Shown here piece by piece: positions 46,244 through 57,700 of a stretch of DNA of 64,000 nucleotides. Origin of the DNA: an uncultured Stenotrophomonas sp. (GTDB taxonomy: Bacteria; Pseudomonadota; Gammaproteobacteria; Xanthomonadales; Xanthomonadaceae); contig NZ_CAJYVQ010000008.1 in NCBI RefSeq assembly GCF_913778665.1, positions 124,001-188,000 on the forward strand, read 5' to 3'. Under the pieces are notes generated by a model, which was not told where the DNA came from, did no database searches, and worked only from the letters and a program-made list of their open reading frames with translations. A program made the position numbers and the translations under genes. Positions within the stretch are counted from its first letter, which is position 1, and each line of letters starts with the position of its first letter.

Positions 46244-48892
46244 TTACCCGCGATGCCGCAACAGCAACTGCGTCATCAATGCACGCAGCGCCGGTGGCCG
46301 CACCGGCTTGAGCAGGAAGCCCCAACCGTTCTCGGCAGCATGCGCCTTCAGCGCATCATCGCGCTCAGCGGTTACCAGGATCACCGGCGGCCGCGCCTGC
46401 CACAGCTTGCACAGCGCTTCATACAGGTCCGGTCCGTGCCATTGCCCCATGCGCACGTCCAGCAGCAACAGCTGCGGCACGTTCAACGCGCTGGCGATTT
46501 CCACCGCGCCCTGCGGGCCGTCGGCAAGTTCCACATGGCAGCCCCAGCGTTCCAGCAGCGCACGGGTCGCCGCGCAGACGTGGGGGTCGTCATCGATGCT
46601 CCATACCCGACATTGCCGCAGCGGGCTGTCATCGGACGGTTCGGTCGCGATGACCGGCGCCGTCGGCGGTGCAATCACCTCATCGGCGCGCCCGAGTGCC
46701 ACGCTTACGGCGAATACGCTGCCCTTGCCCAGCGTGGAATGCAGGCTGATGCGGTGGCCGAGCAGGCGGCCGATACGCTCGACGATGGCCAGGCCCAGGC
46801 CGGCGCCACGTTCCTGCTCCACGCCGTCATTCAAGCGGCGGAATTCTTCGAAAATCTCGCCCTGCAGGCTTTCCGGAATGCCCGGCCCCTGGTCATGCAC
46901 CTCGATGCGCAGCTGGTCACCTGCACGCCGGCAACCGATCAACACGCGTCCACGTGGCGTGTAGCGCAGCGCATTGGACAGGAAATTCTGCAGGATGCGC
47001 CGCAGCAGCGCTTCGTCGCTGATGACCACCGCGCGGGTGTCCACCCAGTCAAGCTGCAGACCGCGGCTCTGTGCGGCGATGCCGAACTCGCGCGCCAGGG
47101 TTTCCAGTAAAGGCGAAAGTGAAAAAGCGCGCACGCGAACCTGCAACGATCCCGATTCCAGCCGCGAGATATCCAACAGACTGTTGAGGATCGCATCCTG
47201 CGCCGCCAGCGCGGCGTCGATATGGTCGCTGGTCTGTTGCTGTGCGGGGTCACTGAGCTTCCCGCGCAGCACCGACACGAACATGCGCGCGGCGTTGAGC
47301 GGCTGCAGCAGGTCGTGCACCGCCGAAGCGACGAAGCGGGTCTTGTAGCGGTTGGCCTGTTCGGCCTCGCGGCGCGCTTCGTCCAGGTCGCGAGTGCGCT
47401 CGGCAATGCGGTGTTCCAGTGCATCAGCCAGCGAGCGCAGTTCGCGCGCGGCATTCTTGTAGCTGGTGATGTCGGCGTAGCTGGTGACGAAGCCGCCGTC
47501 GGGCAAGGGATTGCCACGGATTTCCAGCACCGTGCCGTCGTCCTTCTCGCTCTCGCGCATGTGCGGGCGACCACTGCGCAGGTGGTTCAGGCGACGCTCG
47601 ATCGCTTCATCGACGGGACCGGGGCCGAGCAGGCCGCGACGGGCGTTGAAGCGGAACAGTTCCTCGATCGGGCGGCCGACGCGCACCAGGTCCATCGGGA
47701 AGCGGAACAGTTCCAGGTAGCGCGAATTCCACGCGACCAAGCGCAGGTCGCGGTCGATCACCACCACGCCCTGGGGCAGGTGTTCGAGGCTGCGGCTGAG
47801 CCCGCTGTCGGCGTCGGTGGCGGCCTGCAGCAGGCCGTCCTGTGCGGTACGCAACTCCTGCGCATGCTGCTTGAGCAGGGTTTCCAGTTCGCGGCGGCTG
47901 CGCAGACGGTGTTTGGCCAAGCGCCGGCGCTGCTGCACGAACAGCACCAGGAAGCCCAGTGCCAGCCATGCGGCACCGCCGGTGAGTGCGGCCGCGCGCC
48001 CGGCAGAGGTGGCTGCACTCGCATCGTGCAGCAGGTGCAGGTTCCAGCCTTCGGCAGGCAGCGGCAGGCTCTGCCACAGCATCGGCTGCGGCAACGCCGG
48101 GTCGAGCAGGCGCACCATGCGGCCGCCGTCGGCCAGCACGTCTTCGGTGCGCGCACGCAGCGGCTGCAGGGCACGATCGGCGTACTGGCGCGCCTCTAGC
48201 ATTTCGCGGCGCTCGTCGGCGCCCAACGGGCGCAGCAGTCGGTAACGCCAGCTGTCACGGTTGGCCAGGAACACCACGTCGTGGTCATCGCTTGCCAGCA
48301 CCACGTCCGGGCTGCTCAACCATTCCTGTTCCAGTGCGGACAACTCGACCTTGATCACCACCACGCCCAGCCGCTGGCCGTCTTCCTCGATCGCCTGCGA
48401 CAGGTAGTAGCCGGGCACGCCGGTGGTCATGCCGATGCCGTAGAAACGGCCGCGGCCCTTGGCCAGTGCCTGGCGGTAATAGGGGCGATAGCTGTAGTTC
48501 TCGCCGACGTTGCTGGTTGGCTGGTCCCAGTTGCTGGCCGCCACCGCCACACCGTCGTGGCCGACCAGGGTCAGGGTGGAGGCGCGGGTGACTTCGTTGG
48601 CGCGTTGCAGCTTGAGGTTCAGTCGCTGCCGTTCGGCAGGTGAGGGCGGCACCCGCAGCGCGTGCAGCAGGTCCGGATCAAGCGCCAGTACCTGCGGCAA
48701 CGTGCCGAAGCGGTCGATGCGCTGTTGCAGGCCCTGGCCATACAGCTGCAGCTGGCGTTGCACCTGGCTGCTTTCTTCGCCCAGTGCACGGCGCCAGGCG
48801 TAGTGGCCGGCGGCGACCGCACACAGCACCGTGCCGCCGACCATCACCAGGACGGTCAGCAACAGCATCCGGTGGCGGCTGAGCCAGTACAT
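46244..48892 (-). CDS. Hybrid sensor histidine kinase (dCACHE-like sensor, PAS, HisKA, HATPase, receiver)
   Basis: An 882-residue inner-membrane kinase. TM1 is about residues 9-29 and TM2 about 298-318. Between them is a periplasmic DctB-like double-CACHE sensor (WDQPTSNVGENYSYRPYYRQ, GIGMTTGVPGYYLSQAI), which in relatives binds C4-dicarboxylates. A PAS domain (about 365-480), a short coiled coil, HisKA with VASAVHDLLQPLNAARMF, a HATPase with FLSNALRYTPRG and AGLGLAIVERIGRL, and a C-terminal receiver (LLLLDVRMGQWHG) follow. The receiver suggests an internal phosphorelay or phosphate sink. It probably pairs with the LuxR-type regulator at 44669. A porin gene lies just upstream on the same strand and dctA beyond it. 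Confidence 0.93.
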   Translation of the reverse strand: MYWLSRHRMLLLTVLVMVGGTVLCAVAAGHYAWRRALGEESSQVQRQLQLYGQGLQQRIDRFGTLPQVLALDPDLLHALRVPPSPAERQRLNLKLQRANEVTRASTLTLVGHDGVAVAASNWDQPTSNVGENYSYRPYYRQALAKGRGRFYGIGMTTGVPGYYLSQAIEEDGQRLGVVVIKVELSALEQEWLSSPDVVLASDDHDVVFLANRDSWRYRLLRPLGADERREMLEARQYADRALQPLRARTEDVLADGGRMVRLLDPALPQPMLWQSLPLPAEGWNLHLLHDASAATSAGRAAALTGGAAWLALGFLVLFVQQRRRLAKHRLRSRRELETLLKQHAQELRTAQDGLLQAATDADSGLSRSLEHLPQGVVVIDRDLRLVAWNSRYLELFRFPMDLVRVGRPIEELFRFNARRGLLGPGPVDEAIERRLNHLRSGRPHMRESEKDDGTVLEIRGNPLPDGGFVTSYADITSYKNAARELRSLADALEHRIAERTRDLDEARREAEQANRYKTRFVASAVHDLLQPLNAARMFVSVLRGKLSDPAQQQTSDHIDAALAAQDAILNSLLDISRLESGSLQVRVRAFSLSPLLETLAREFGIAAQSRGLQLDWVDTRAVVISDEALLRRILQNFLSNALRYTPRGRVLIGCRRAGDQLRIEVHDQGPGIPESLQGEIFEEFRRLNDGVEQERGAGLGLAIVERIGRLLGHRISLHSTLGKGSVFAVSVALGRADEVIAPPTAPVIATEPSDDSPLRQCRVWSIDDDPHVCAATRALLERWGCHVELADGPQGAVEIASALNVPQLLLLDVRMGQWHGPDLYEALCKLWQARPPVILVTAERDDALKAHAAENGWGFLLKPVRPPALRALMTQLLLRHRG

Positions 48893-48958
48893 GGCGGCAG
48901 TCTACGCAGGGCCGGCGGGCGTGGCGTGCACGCCCGCCGGGATCTGACGTGGAAGGGG

Positions 48959-50125
48959 TCAGAAGTGCATCTGCGCGCGCAGTTCGAAGATTTCCGGCGT
49001 GCTGTGCACGCCACGACGGCTGGCGTCGACCTTCACGTAGTTGGCCTGGAACTTGAAGTGGCTGGTCAGGTACCAGTTCGCACCGACGGTCAGGTCGTGC
49101 TGGCGGCCACCGAGGATGCTGCCGTCGTCCAGGTCCAGGCGGCTGTAGCGGGCCACCAGTTCCACCGCGCCGTAGTCATGTGCCGGCTTGATGTTGGCCA
49201 CCGCGCCGGCGTTGTACGGGCGCGATTCGCCGGTCAGTACCCAGCTGGCCATTGCGTACTGGCCGCTGCCGGTATAGTCGGGCAGGCCCTTGCGGGTGAC
49301 GGTCGCCTGCAGGGCTTCGGCCTGCAGCGAGAACGGGCCGCGGATCCAGATGCCTTCCAGGCCGGTGCGGCTGATCTGGTCGGCGGTGACCAGCGCACCG
49401 GAATCGACGTAGCGGATGTCGGTCAGGCCGGCTTCCGGGCGTGCGCGCAGGCGTGCGCTGGCCTCATGATGCACATCACGGCCATCGCTGTAGCCACGCG
49501 GATTTTCCTGCGAATAGGCCACGCCCAGGTGGATCACATCACCCGGTGCCTTCACCGGCGTCCACACCGCACGCACCGCCTGGGTGGTGCCGGGGTTGTC
49601 GCCCTGCAGGTCCTTGCCGCCGTAGGCGCCGGCCTGCAGCAGGTACTGCGGGCGCTCCAGCACCCATTCCACGCCGGTGCGGCGGCCAGCGTAGAAGGCC
49701 TGTACGGGCAGTGCGGTTTCCAGGAACGTGCCGGCGCGCGAGGACGTGTTCGCGTCCAGGCCGACCGGGGTCTTCATGTAGCCGAAGCGGAAGCGGCCGA
49801 CATCACGGCCGAAGAAGGCCTTGCTCTCGAAGCGCACGAACACGTCCAGCCAGGTATCGGCCTGGAAGTCGTAGTAGACCATCGCGTCGTACACGCCCTT
49901 CTTCTTCAACGTTGCGCCGAACTCCTTGCGACGCACAGCGTCGTCGTCCTCAAGGCCGCTGGCCGAGGAGAAGTCGTTGTAGTCGTAGGCGATGTTGGCG
50001 GTGGCGGCCAGTTCGGTGCCGTCGCCGAAGGTGTACTTGGTCGGCCAGTTGTCGAAATCCGCAGCCGAAGCGAAAGCAGGAAGGGCGGCCAGGGACAGGG
50101 CCAGCAAGGTGGGAATCGGGCGCAT
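48959..50125 (-). CDS. OprO/OprP family porin of the dicarboxylate module
   Basis: A 388-residue outer-membrane porin with a signal peptide (MRPIPTLLALSLAALPAFAS, cut after ASA). Barrel features include VYYDFQADTWLDVFVRFESK, FGYMKTPVGLDANTSSR and the terminal aromatic LRAQMHF. It belongs to the same family as the porin at 40121-41296 but is clearly a different paralogue. ATG 50125 begins the signal peptide; the long open frame upstream crosses the control region. It is divergent from dctA and upstream of the sensor kinase gene, so C4-dicarboxylates are the likely cargo. Confidence 0.88.
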   Translation of the reverse strand: MRPIPTLLALSLAALPAFASAADFDNWPTKYTFGDGTELAATANIAYDYNDFSSASGLEDDDAVRRKEFGATLKKKGVYDAMVYYDFQADTWLDVFVRFESKAFFGRDVGRFRFGYMKTPVGLDANTSSRAGTFLETALPVQAFYAGRRTGVEWVLERPQYLLQAGAYGGKDLQGDNPGTTQAVRAVWTPVKAPGDVIHLGVAYSQENPRGYSDGRDVHHEASARLRARPEAGLTDIRYVDSGALVTADQISRTGLEGIWIRGPFSLQAEALQATVTRKGLPDYTGSGQYAMASWVLTGESRPYNAGAVANIKPAHDYGAVELVARYSRLDLDDGSILGGRQHDLTVGANWYLTSHFKFQANYVKVDASRRGVHSTPEIFELRAQMHF

Positions 50126-50290
50126 GTTGGGTGCGGCTCTCTCAGATTGCGTGTGGACAGGACAACAACGGCCGCAGGGGCCGAAACTTTCGCAAGGACA
50201 CGCCCGGCCGTTCAGCCTGGGCCACCGGCCTCCCCAGGATCGGGCGGTGCGTCGCCAGTGTAGGCATCGCCGCCACCTGAACCGGGGGGC

Positions 50291-50310
50291 TAGTACCAAT
50301 AGGTTATCTG
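50291..50310. promoter_or_regulatory. Candidate operator in the porin-dctA gap
   Basis: The 329-bp gap between the divergent porin and dctA starts contains TAGTACC-AATA-GGTTATC, an imperfect dyad centred on ACC/GGT. It is the most AT-rich and symmetric stretch of the gap and lies about 145 nt before dctA and 165 nt before the porin gene. Binding by the LuxR-type regulator is a guess. I see no gene in the gap. Confidence 0.3.
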
Positions 50311-50454
50311 CGCCGGCGTGCCCGGCGCGTACAAAGGCGTCCATTGGTCGCACCCAGCGCGTGCTGCGCGGGGCCTGCGAGCAGTTTCCACGGTAACGGC
50401 CCAGGTGCATCCCGGGACCGTACGTGCCTGAAAACGCCCCTTCCGGAGTCCGCC

Positions 50455-51798
50455 ATGCACATCCCGACCGCAGCACCGGCGCCTGTCAAGCCGTTGCCGA
50501 TCTATCGCCAGCTGTATTTCCAGGTGATCGTGGCGATCGTCCTGGGCGCCATCCTCGGCCACTACGAGCCGCTGATCGGTGAGAAGATGAAGCCGCTCGG
50601 CGACGCCTTCATCAACCTGGTGAAGATGATCATCGCGCCGGTGATCTTCCTGACCATCGTCACCGGCATCGCCAGCATGACCCACCTGCGCACGGTGGGC
50701 CGGGTGTTTGCCAAGGCGATGGCCTACTTCCTGTTCTTCTCCACGCTGGCGCTGATCGTCGGCATGGTGGTGGCGCACGTGGTGCAGCCCGGCGCCGGCA
50801 TGAACATCAACCCGGCCGAGCTGGACCAGACCGCGGTGCACAGCTACGTCGAGAAGTCGCATGACCTGACCCTGGTCGGTTTCCTGATGGACATCATCCC
50901 GAAGACGCTGCTCAGCGCCTTCGTCGACGGCAACATCCTGCAGGTGCTGTTCGTGGCCGTGCTGTTCGGCATCGCGCTGGCGATGGTCGGCGAGAAGGGC
51001 AAGCCGGTGCTGAACTTCCTGGAAGCGCTGGTCGCCCCGGTGTTCAAGCTGGTGCACATCCTGATGAAGGCCGCCCCGATCGGTGCATTCGGCGCGATCG
51101 CCTTCACCATCGGCAAATACGGCGTCGGTTCGCTGATCAACCTAGCCTGGCTCGTCGGCTCGTTCTATCTCACCGCGTTCCTGTTCGTGGCGGTGATCCT
51201 CGGTGTGGTCTGCCGGCTGTGCGGGTTCTCGGTCTTCAAGCTGGCGCGCTACCTGAAGGCCGAGCTGCTGCTGGTGCTGGGCACGTCGTCGTCGGAGTCG
51301 GCGCTGCCGTCGCTGATGGAGAAGATGGAGCGCGCCGGCTGCAGCAAGTCGGTGGTGGGCCTGGTAGTCCCGACCGGCTATTCGTTCAACCTGGACGGCA
51401 CCAACATCTACATGACCCTGGCCGCGCTGTTCATCGCCCAGGCCACCAACACCGAACTGACCCTGGGCCACCAGATCGCCCTGCTGCTGGTCGCCATGCT
51501 CAGCTCCAAGGGCGCGGCGGGCGTCACCGGCGCCGGCTTCATCACCCTGGCCGCGACCCTGGCCGTGGTGCCGGAAGTGCCGGTGGCCGGCATGGCGCTG
51601 ATCCTGGGCGTGGACCGCTTCATGAGCGAGTGCCGCTCGCTGACCAACTTCATCGGCAATGCCGTGGCCACCGTAGTGGTCTCGCGCTGGGAAGGCGCGC
51701 TGGACCGCAACCGCCTGCAGCTGGCGCTGGACGGTCGCGAAAGCGAGCTGCCGCCGCCGGTGGACGCGCTGCCCGAGGCGCTGCCGGCCAAGGGTTGA
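50455..51798 (+). CDS. dctA: C4-dicarboxylate:proton symporter DctA
   Basis: A 447-residue DAACS-family transporter for malate, fumarate and succinate in the inner membrane. Conserved segments include [20 protein letters not shown], the serine-rich hairpin [18 protein letters not shown], and the substrate-site [20 protein letters not shown], then [21 protein letters not shown] 50455 follows TCCGGAGTCCGCC. The gene is divergent from a porin gene and followed by malic enzyme. This fits import of malate and its conversion to pyruvate. Confidence 0.96.
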   Translation: MHIPTAAPAPVKPLPIYRQLYFQVIVAIVLGAILGHYEPLIGEKMKPLGDAFINLVKMIIAPVIFLTIVTGIASMTHLRTVGRVFAKAMAYFLFFSTLALIVGMVVAHVVQPGAGMNINPAELDQTAVHSYVEKSHDLTLVGFLMDIIPKTLLSAFVDGNILQVLFVAVLFGIALAMVGEKGKPVLNFLEALVAPVFKLVHILMKAAPIGAFGAIAFTIGKYGVGSLINLAWLVGSFYLTAFLFVAVILGVVCRLCGFSVFKLARYLKAELLLVLGTSSSESALPSLMEKMERAGCSKSVVGLVVPTGYSFNLDGTNIYMTLAALFIAQATNTELTLGHQIALLLVAMLSSKGAAGVTGAGFITLAATLAVVPEVPVAGMALILGVDRFMSECRSLTNFIGNAVATVVVSRWEGALDRNRLQLALDGRESELPPPVDALPEALPAKG

Positions 51799-52027
51799 TC
51801 CAGGTGTGTGGTACCGCGGGGCCGATCACGACAGTGGTGCGGCCCCGCGGCGTTTCAGGGCGTCCCCTGGCTGTCATGGGAGACGCCGAAGCTGGTACCC
51901 GGTACCGTCGCATACGGCACGGAATTGTGCGGTCGCAGCATGGCTGCGACAGGATAGCGACAGGTCCGGACGCTCCAACGGGGGTATCATCCCCTGTCCC
52001 TTCTGCCCATTCATGTAACCCACATCG

Positions 52028-54319
52028 ATGTCCAACGAAGATTTCAAACAGGCCGCCCTCGATTACCACCGGATGTCTCCGCCCGGCAAGATCAAGGTTT
52101 CCGCTACCAAGCCCATGCTGACCCAGCGCGACCTGTCGCTGGCGTATTCGCCGGGCGTGGCGTACGCCTGTGAAGCGATCAAGGCCGACCCGCAGCAGGC
52201 CAGCGAGCTGACCGCCCGCGGCAACCTCGTTGCGGTGATCTCCAACGGCACCGCAGTGCTGGGCCTGGGCAACATCGGCGCGCTGGCCGGCAAGCCGGTG
52301 ATGGAAGGCAAGGGCGTGCTGTTCCAGAAGTTCGCCGGCATCGATGTGTTCGACATCGAAGTGGACGAGACCGACCCGGACAAGCTGGTCGACATCATCG
52401 CCTCGCTGGAGCCGACCTTCGGCGGCATCAACCTGGAAGACATCAAGGCGCCGGAATGCTTCGTGGTCGAGCGCAAGCTGCGCGAGCGCATGAAGATCCC
52501 GGTGTTCCATGACGACCAGCACGGCACGGCGATCATCGTCGGTGCGGCGGTGCTGAACGCGATGGCGATCACCGGCAAGAAGATCGAGGAAGTGAAGCTG
52601 GCGACCACGGGCATGGGCGCGGCCGGCATTTCCTGCGTGAACATGCTGGTGCAGCTGGGCCTGAAGCCGGAAAACATCCTGGCCTTCGACCGCGAGGGCG
52701 TGATCCACACCGGCCGTACCGATCTGGACCCGGAAAAGCAGCGCTATGCGCGCGACACCGACAAGCGCACCCTGGCCGAGATCGTCGACGGTGCGGACAT
52801 CTTCCTGGGCCTGTCGGCGCCGGGCATCCTGACCGCCGAGATGGTCAAGACGATGGCGCCGGACCCGGTGATCTTCGCGCTGGCCAACCCGACTCCGGAA
52901 ATCATGCCGGAAGTGGCGCGCGCTGCGCGTCCGGACGCGATCATCGGCACCGGCCGTTCGGACTATCCGAACCAGGTCAACAACGTGCTGTGCTTCCCGT
53001 ATCTGTTCCGTGGTGCGCTGGACGTGGGCGCGACCGCGATCAACGAAGAAATGAAGATCGCCTGCGTGCGTGCCATCGCCGCGCTGGCACGTCGTGCCGC
53101 CACCGACATGGGCTCGGCCTACGGCGGTGAGACCCCGAGCTTCGGCCGTGAATACCTGATCCCGCGCCCGTTCGACCGCCGCCTGCTGGTGGAGCTGTCG
53201 GCTGCCGTGGCCCAGGCCGCGATGGATTCGGGCGTGGCCGCGCGTCCGATCGCCGACATGGGCGCCTACCGCGACAAGCTGGCCCAGTTCGTCTACCGCA
53301 CCAGCCTGATGATGAAGCCGGTCTACGACCGCGCGCGCAGCGACAAGCAGCGCGTGGTGTACGCCGAGGGCGAAGAGGAAGTGGTGCTGCAGGCGGTGCA
53401 GAACGTGGTCGATGACGGCCTGGCGCACCCGATCCTGATCGGACGCCCGGAAGTGATCGAGTCGCGCATCGAGCGCCTCGGCCTGCGCCTGAAGATCGGC
53501 GAGAACGTTGAAGTCACCAACATCAACGACGATCCGCGCTTCAACGAGTACTGGCAGTACTACCACGGCCTGACCGGCCGTCGTGGCGTGACCGTGGCTG
53601 CGGCGAAGAACCTGATGCGTTCGCGCCCGACCCTGATCGCGGCGGTGATGGTGGCGCGTGGCGAAGCCGATGCGATGCTGACCGGCATCGTCGGCCGTTT
53701 CCACAAGAAACTGGGCTACGTGCGCAGCGTGCTGCCGCTGGAACCGAAGGTCACCTCGACCTCGGCGATGACCGGCGTGATCAACCAGCAGGGCGTGTTC
53801 TTCTTCGTGGACACCCACGTGCAGGAAGACCCGACCGCCGAACAGCTGTGCGAAGCGACCCTGCAGGCGGCTTACCGCATGAAGCTGTTCGGCATCGAGC
53901 CGAAGGTGGCGCTGCTGTCGCACTCCAACTTCGGCAGCCACGATTCCAAGGACGCCCTGAAGATGCGCCAGGTGCGTGAGCTGCTGCTCAGGCGCAACCC
54001 GCGTCTGAACGTGGATGGCGAAATGCAGGGCGACACCGCGTGGGACGAAGCGCTGCGCCAGAAGCTGCTGCCGGGCTCGACCCTGCAGGGCCGCGCCAAC
54101 CTGTTCGTGCTGCCGAACCTGGAAGCGGCCAACATCGCCTACAACCTGGTGCGCGTGTTCACCGACGGTGTGGCGATCGGCCCGATCCTGATGGGCGTGA
54201 ACAAGCCGGTGCACATCCTGACCACCAGCGCGACGTCGCGCCGGATCCTGAACATGACCGCCATCGCGGCGGTGGATGCGCAGATCCGCAAGCAGCTGGA
54301 AGCCGAAAAGAAGGCATAA
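52028..54319 (+). CDS. maeB: NADP-dependent malic enzyme (MaeB type, with phosphotransacetylase-like domain)
   Basis: A 763-residue enzyme that oxidatively decarboxylates malate to pyruvate and CO2, giving NADPH. The malic-enzyme half (about residues 1-430) shows [32 protein letters not shown] and [15 protein letters not shown]. The C-terminal half (about 430-763) is phosphate-acetyltransferase-like ([40 protein letters not shown]) and is thought to bind acetyl-CoA for allosteric inhibition. It has its own upstream region with a TATCAT hexamer about 40 nt before the start and a strong terminator after. It lies next to dctA. Confidence 0.96.
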   Translation: MSNEDFKQAALDYHRMSPPGKIKVSATKPMLTQRDLSLAYSPGVAYACEAIKADPQQASELTARGNLVAVISNGTAVLGLGNIGALAGKPVMEGKGVLFQKFAGIDVFDIEVDETDPDKLVDIIASLEPTFGGINLEDIKAPECFVVERKLRERMKIPVFHDDQHGTAIIVGAAVLNAMAITGKKIEEVKLATTGMGAAGISCVNMLVQLGLKPENILAFDREGVIHTGRTDLDPEKQRYARDTDKRTLAEIVDGADIFLGLSAPGILTAEMVKTMAPDPVIFALANPTPEIMPEVARAARPDAIIGTGRSDYPNQVNNVLCFPYLFRGALDVGATAINEEMKIACVRAIAALARRAATDMGSAYGGETPSFGREYLIPRPFDRRLLVELSAAVAQAAMDSGVAARPIADMGAYRDKLAQFVYRTSLMMKPVYDRARSDKQRVVYAEGEEEVVLQAVQNVVDDGLAHPILIGRPEVIESRIERLGLRLKIGENVEVTNINDDPRFNEYWQYYHGLTGRRGVTVAAAKNLMRSRPTLIAAVMVARGEADAMLTGIVGRFHKKLGYVRSVLPLEPKVTSTSAMTGVINQQGVFFFVDTHVQEDPTAEQLCEATLQAAYRMKLFGIEPKVALLSHSNFGSHDSKDALKMRQVRELLLRRNPRLNVDGEMQGDTAWDEALRQKLLPGSTLQGRANLFVLPNLEAANIAYNLVRVFTDGVAIGPILMGVNKPVHILTTSATSRRILNMTAIAAVDAQIRKQLEAEKKA

Positions 54320-54341
54320 GCCTTCTCTCCAGCGACAGCTG

Positions 54342-54371
54342 CAGAAACGCGCCCTACGGGGCGCGTTTCTG
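54342..54371 (+). terminator. Intrinsic terminator of maeB
   Basis: CAGAAACGCGCCC pairs perfectly with GGGCGCGTTTCTG around TACG, 22 nt after the stop codon, and is followed by TTTCC. Confidence 0.8.
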
Positions 54372-54640
54372 TTTCCGCAACACGGAAACGGGCAGGGTCG
54401 GCTGTTAGTCGACTGCTCTTCGTCCAGCCACCGAAAATGCCGCGCTTCGCGCGATAGTGGACCACCGGTCGACTCTACCGGTCCCCGCGCGGGGACCGCC
54501 GCTGCCACACGCGCGACGCCACCTGGTCATCGCCCTGCAACGCCGTTACGGCCCAATACGCCCACGCGGCCCGGCCGTGGAAGGAGCCGGACCGGGCTTC
54601 CCACCCTGGGCCCGCCCCACTTTTCATCAACGAGGGTGTC

Positions 54641-54715
54641 ATGCGCAATCGAGCGACGCGGCGGTACTTCCAGCAGCTGTTCGCGCTGTACGCCGGCTTC
54701 GCACGTTCACGCTGA
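54641..54715 (+). CDS. Possible 24-residue cationic small protein
   Basis: In the 417-bp gap after maeB an ATG at 54641 is preceded by GAGG with 6 nt spacing. It opens a 24-codon frame with six arginines and an aromatic/hydrophobic middle (RYFQQLFALYAGFARSR). It stops before the convergent GH92 gene. The composition could be an amphipathic membrane-binding peptide. There is no other support, so it may be chance. The remainder of the gap shows only the maeB terminator. Confidence 0.25.
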   Translation: MRNRATRRYFQQLFALYAGFARSR

Positions 54716-54736
54716 AGCCGCGCCGCCCACGGCGGC

Positions 54737-57700
54737 TCATTGCAGTGGGGGCGGCGCCAGCAGTTCGATCTCGGCCAGCGGCAGTCGTCCTGGCGCCGTG
54801 AGGCGCAGGCGGTACTCACTGTAGCGGCCGGGCTTCGCGATGCGGAACGGACGGGTCTGCCGGGCTGAATCGAAGTCTTCCGCGCTGCGCTGGTCGAGCG
54901 TGATCCAAGCGCCGCCGCCAGTGCGTGCTTCCAGAGTCCACGCACCGCCACGGATGCTGCCGTCACCGCTGGTCAGCGTGTACATCGTCGGGGTGCCATC
55001 GCTCAGCCCGGTCAGCGCGACGGTCGCACCGCCACCGAGGCCCACCGTGGTACCGGCATCATCATCGACCAGTGCGGGCAGCGCGCGGCCATCAGCCAGC
55101 GTCGCCTCCGCGCTGTGGCCAAGCAGATCGTGCAGCACCTGCGGATGCTGGCCACGCGCGGTCAACGAGCGCGGCACATCGTCCACGCCGCTGCCCCATC
55201 GCGACGGCTGTGGGCCCATCACGAAGTCCAGTGTGGCGCCCTTGGCGATCAGCTCGTGCGGCACCCAGGTTTTCGTCCACGGCGTGCCGTTGATCTTCAG
55301 CGATTGCACGTAGACGTTCTCGCGCGAGTTGTTGGCCGCGTTCACGGTCAACACCGCGCCGCCCTGCAGTTCAACACGCGCATGCCGGAACGCTGGCGAA
55401 CCGATCACGTACTCCGGTGCGCCCATTCGCAACGGATACAGGCCCAGCGAGGCCAGCACGTACCACGCCGAGGTCTCGCCGTTGTCCTCGTCACCCGGAT
55501 AGCCCTGGCCGATCTCGCTGCCCACGTACAGCCGCGACAGGATCTCGCGCACGTGCTGCTGGGTCTTCCAAGGCTGCCCGGCGTACAGGTACATCCATGG
55601 GATGTGGTGCGCCGGCTGGTTGCTGTGCGCATACATGCCCATGCGCACGTCGCGCGCTTCGGTCATTTCATGGATGGTGCCGCCGTAGGAGCCGGCGAAC
55701 GCAGGGTCGGCGGTTTCCGGCGTGGCGAAGAAGGCGTCCAGCTTCGCCGCAAGCTTGTCGCGGCCGCCGTACAGCGCGGCCAGGCCTTCGCCGTCGTGGG
55801 CGGCGGTGAAGGCGAAGGTCCAGCCATTGGATTCGGTGTAATCGTGGCCCCACACGCGGGGGTCGTAATCCTTGGCGTCCACGCGCCAGCGGCCATCGGC
55901 AGTGCGGCCCTGGAAGAAGCCGGCGGCCGGATCGAACATGGTCGTGTAGCTGGCGGCGCGATAGCGGAAGTACTCGGCCTCGGTGCTGTAGCGCTCGCGT
56001 GCAGCCGGCGTGGTGGCGTGCTTGGCCAAGGCATCGGCCATGTTGGCGATGCCGAAGTCATTGAGCGCGCCTTCCATCGTCCACGACATGCCTTCGTGCA
56101 CGTCCGCGCTGGCGTAGCCACGGAAGGTCGAACGGTCCATGCCCTTGCGGCCGACATGGCGGTCGGGCGGGACCACGGTCGCGTTCTTCAGCGCGGCGGC
56201 GTAGGCCTCGGCCGGATCGAAGCCACCGATGCCCTTCAGCCACGCATCGGCGAAGGCCACGTCCGAGCTGGTGCCGACCATCAGGTCGGCGTAACCCGGC
56301 GACGACCAGCGCGCGATCCAGCCGCCGGCGCGGTACTGCTCGATGAAGCCCTGCACCAGCTGGCCGGCATCGTCGGGCGTGAACAGCGCATAGGCCGGCC
56401 AAGTGGTGCGGAAGGTGTCCCAGAAGCCGTTGTTGACGAAGACCTTGCCGTCGCGCACGCCGGTGAAGCTGCGGTTGGCACTGCCGTCGGTGTTGTCATC
56501 GCTGGCGCTGGCCTGGTTGGCGTAGCGCCAGTCGGGCGCCGCCGCCGTGCCGGCATTCTCGTGGCCGGAGTTCGGGTACAGGTACAGCCGGTACAGGCTG
56601 GAGTACAGCGTGGTCTTCTGGTCGTCGCTGGCATCACCGATGTCGAAGCGGGACAGGCGCGCATCCCACGCATCCTGTGCGCGGCCGGCCACGCTCTCCA
56701 GCGTGTCGGCGGCGGCGATTTCCAGCGCGAGGTTGTGCCGCGCCTGCTCCAGCGAGATCAGCGACGTGGCGATGCGCATGGTCACCCGTCGCTCGCTGCC
56801 TGCATCGAACTTGATGTAGCCGGTCGGGCGGCCGGTGTCGAGGCGACCGCTGCTGCGCCAGGGTTTGTCGAAGCTGGCTACCACGTACATGCGGCTGGCG
56901 CCGTTGGACAGGCCGCTGCGCGTATCGGTGTAGCCGGACAGCGTCTGCGTGGCCGCATCCAGGCTCAGCCCACCCCGTGCATCGACGTTGTCGAACAGCA
57001 GGTTGGCGTCGCCACCCTCGGGGAAGTCGAAACGGAACAGCGCGGCGTGGTCGGTCGGTGCGATCGCGGCGTTGATGCCGTTGTCGAAGCGCACGTCGTA
57101 GCGGTAGGGGCGGGCGCTTTCGTGGCTGCGATCGAACGACAGCGCGCGCTTGCGGCGATCGGCCTCCGGCACGCCACGGCTGGCCGAGGGCATCACCTGG
57201 AAGGTCTGGCGGTCGCCCATCCACGGGCTTGGCTGGTGGCTTAGTGCAAGCGCCTGCAACTGCGGACGATTCTGTGCGTCGTTCTGCTCGTTCCAGCGGT
57301 ACAGCCAGTTCAGCGCGCCGGCGTCGGTCACCGGGGTCCAGAAGTTGAAGCCGTGCGGCACCGCTGTGGCGGGGAAATTGTTGCCGCGTGAGAAGGTGCC
57401 GTTGGCCTGGGTGCCACGGGTGGTCAGCACCCAGTCGGAAGCACGCTGCGGCTGGTGCCGTGGCTGGTCACCCAGGCGCACATCGTCGATCCAGCCGGAC
57501 ACCGGCGCACCGCCGGCGCTGGCCACCTCCAGTTCGATCGCCACCACGCGGCGACCCTTCAATCCCGGCACATCGCCCAGCCGCACGGCCTTGCGTGCCC
57601 ACTGCTGCGGGTACAGCGTCTTGGAATCGCCCTGTGCACGTGCGCCGATCGCCACGCCGTGCTGGTCGCGTGCTGCACCGGCCGAGACGCGGCTGCCATC

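Noticed and set aside
40121-50125. The two OprO/OprP porins as a tandem duplication
   Set aside because: They are 8 kb apart, differ through most of their sequence and each lies with its own transporter and sensor genes, so they are separate paralogues.
51650-54508. Open frame of 952 codons on the minus strand
   Set aside because: It is antisense to maeB, a highly conserved enzyme, and its translation is low-complexity His/Arg/Gln-rich sequence typical of GC-rich antisense frames.
55115-57244. Open frame of 709 codons on the plus strand
   Set aside because: It is antisense to the GH92 gene, which shows all family motifs in order.
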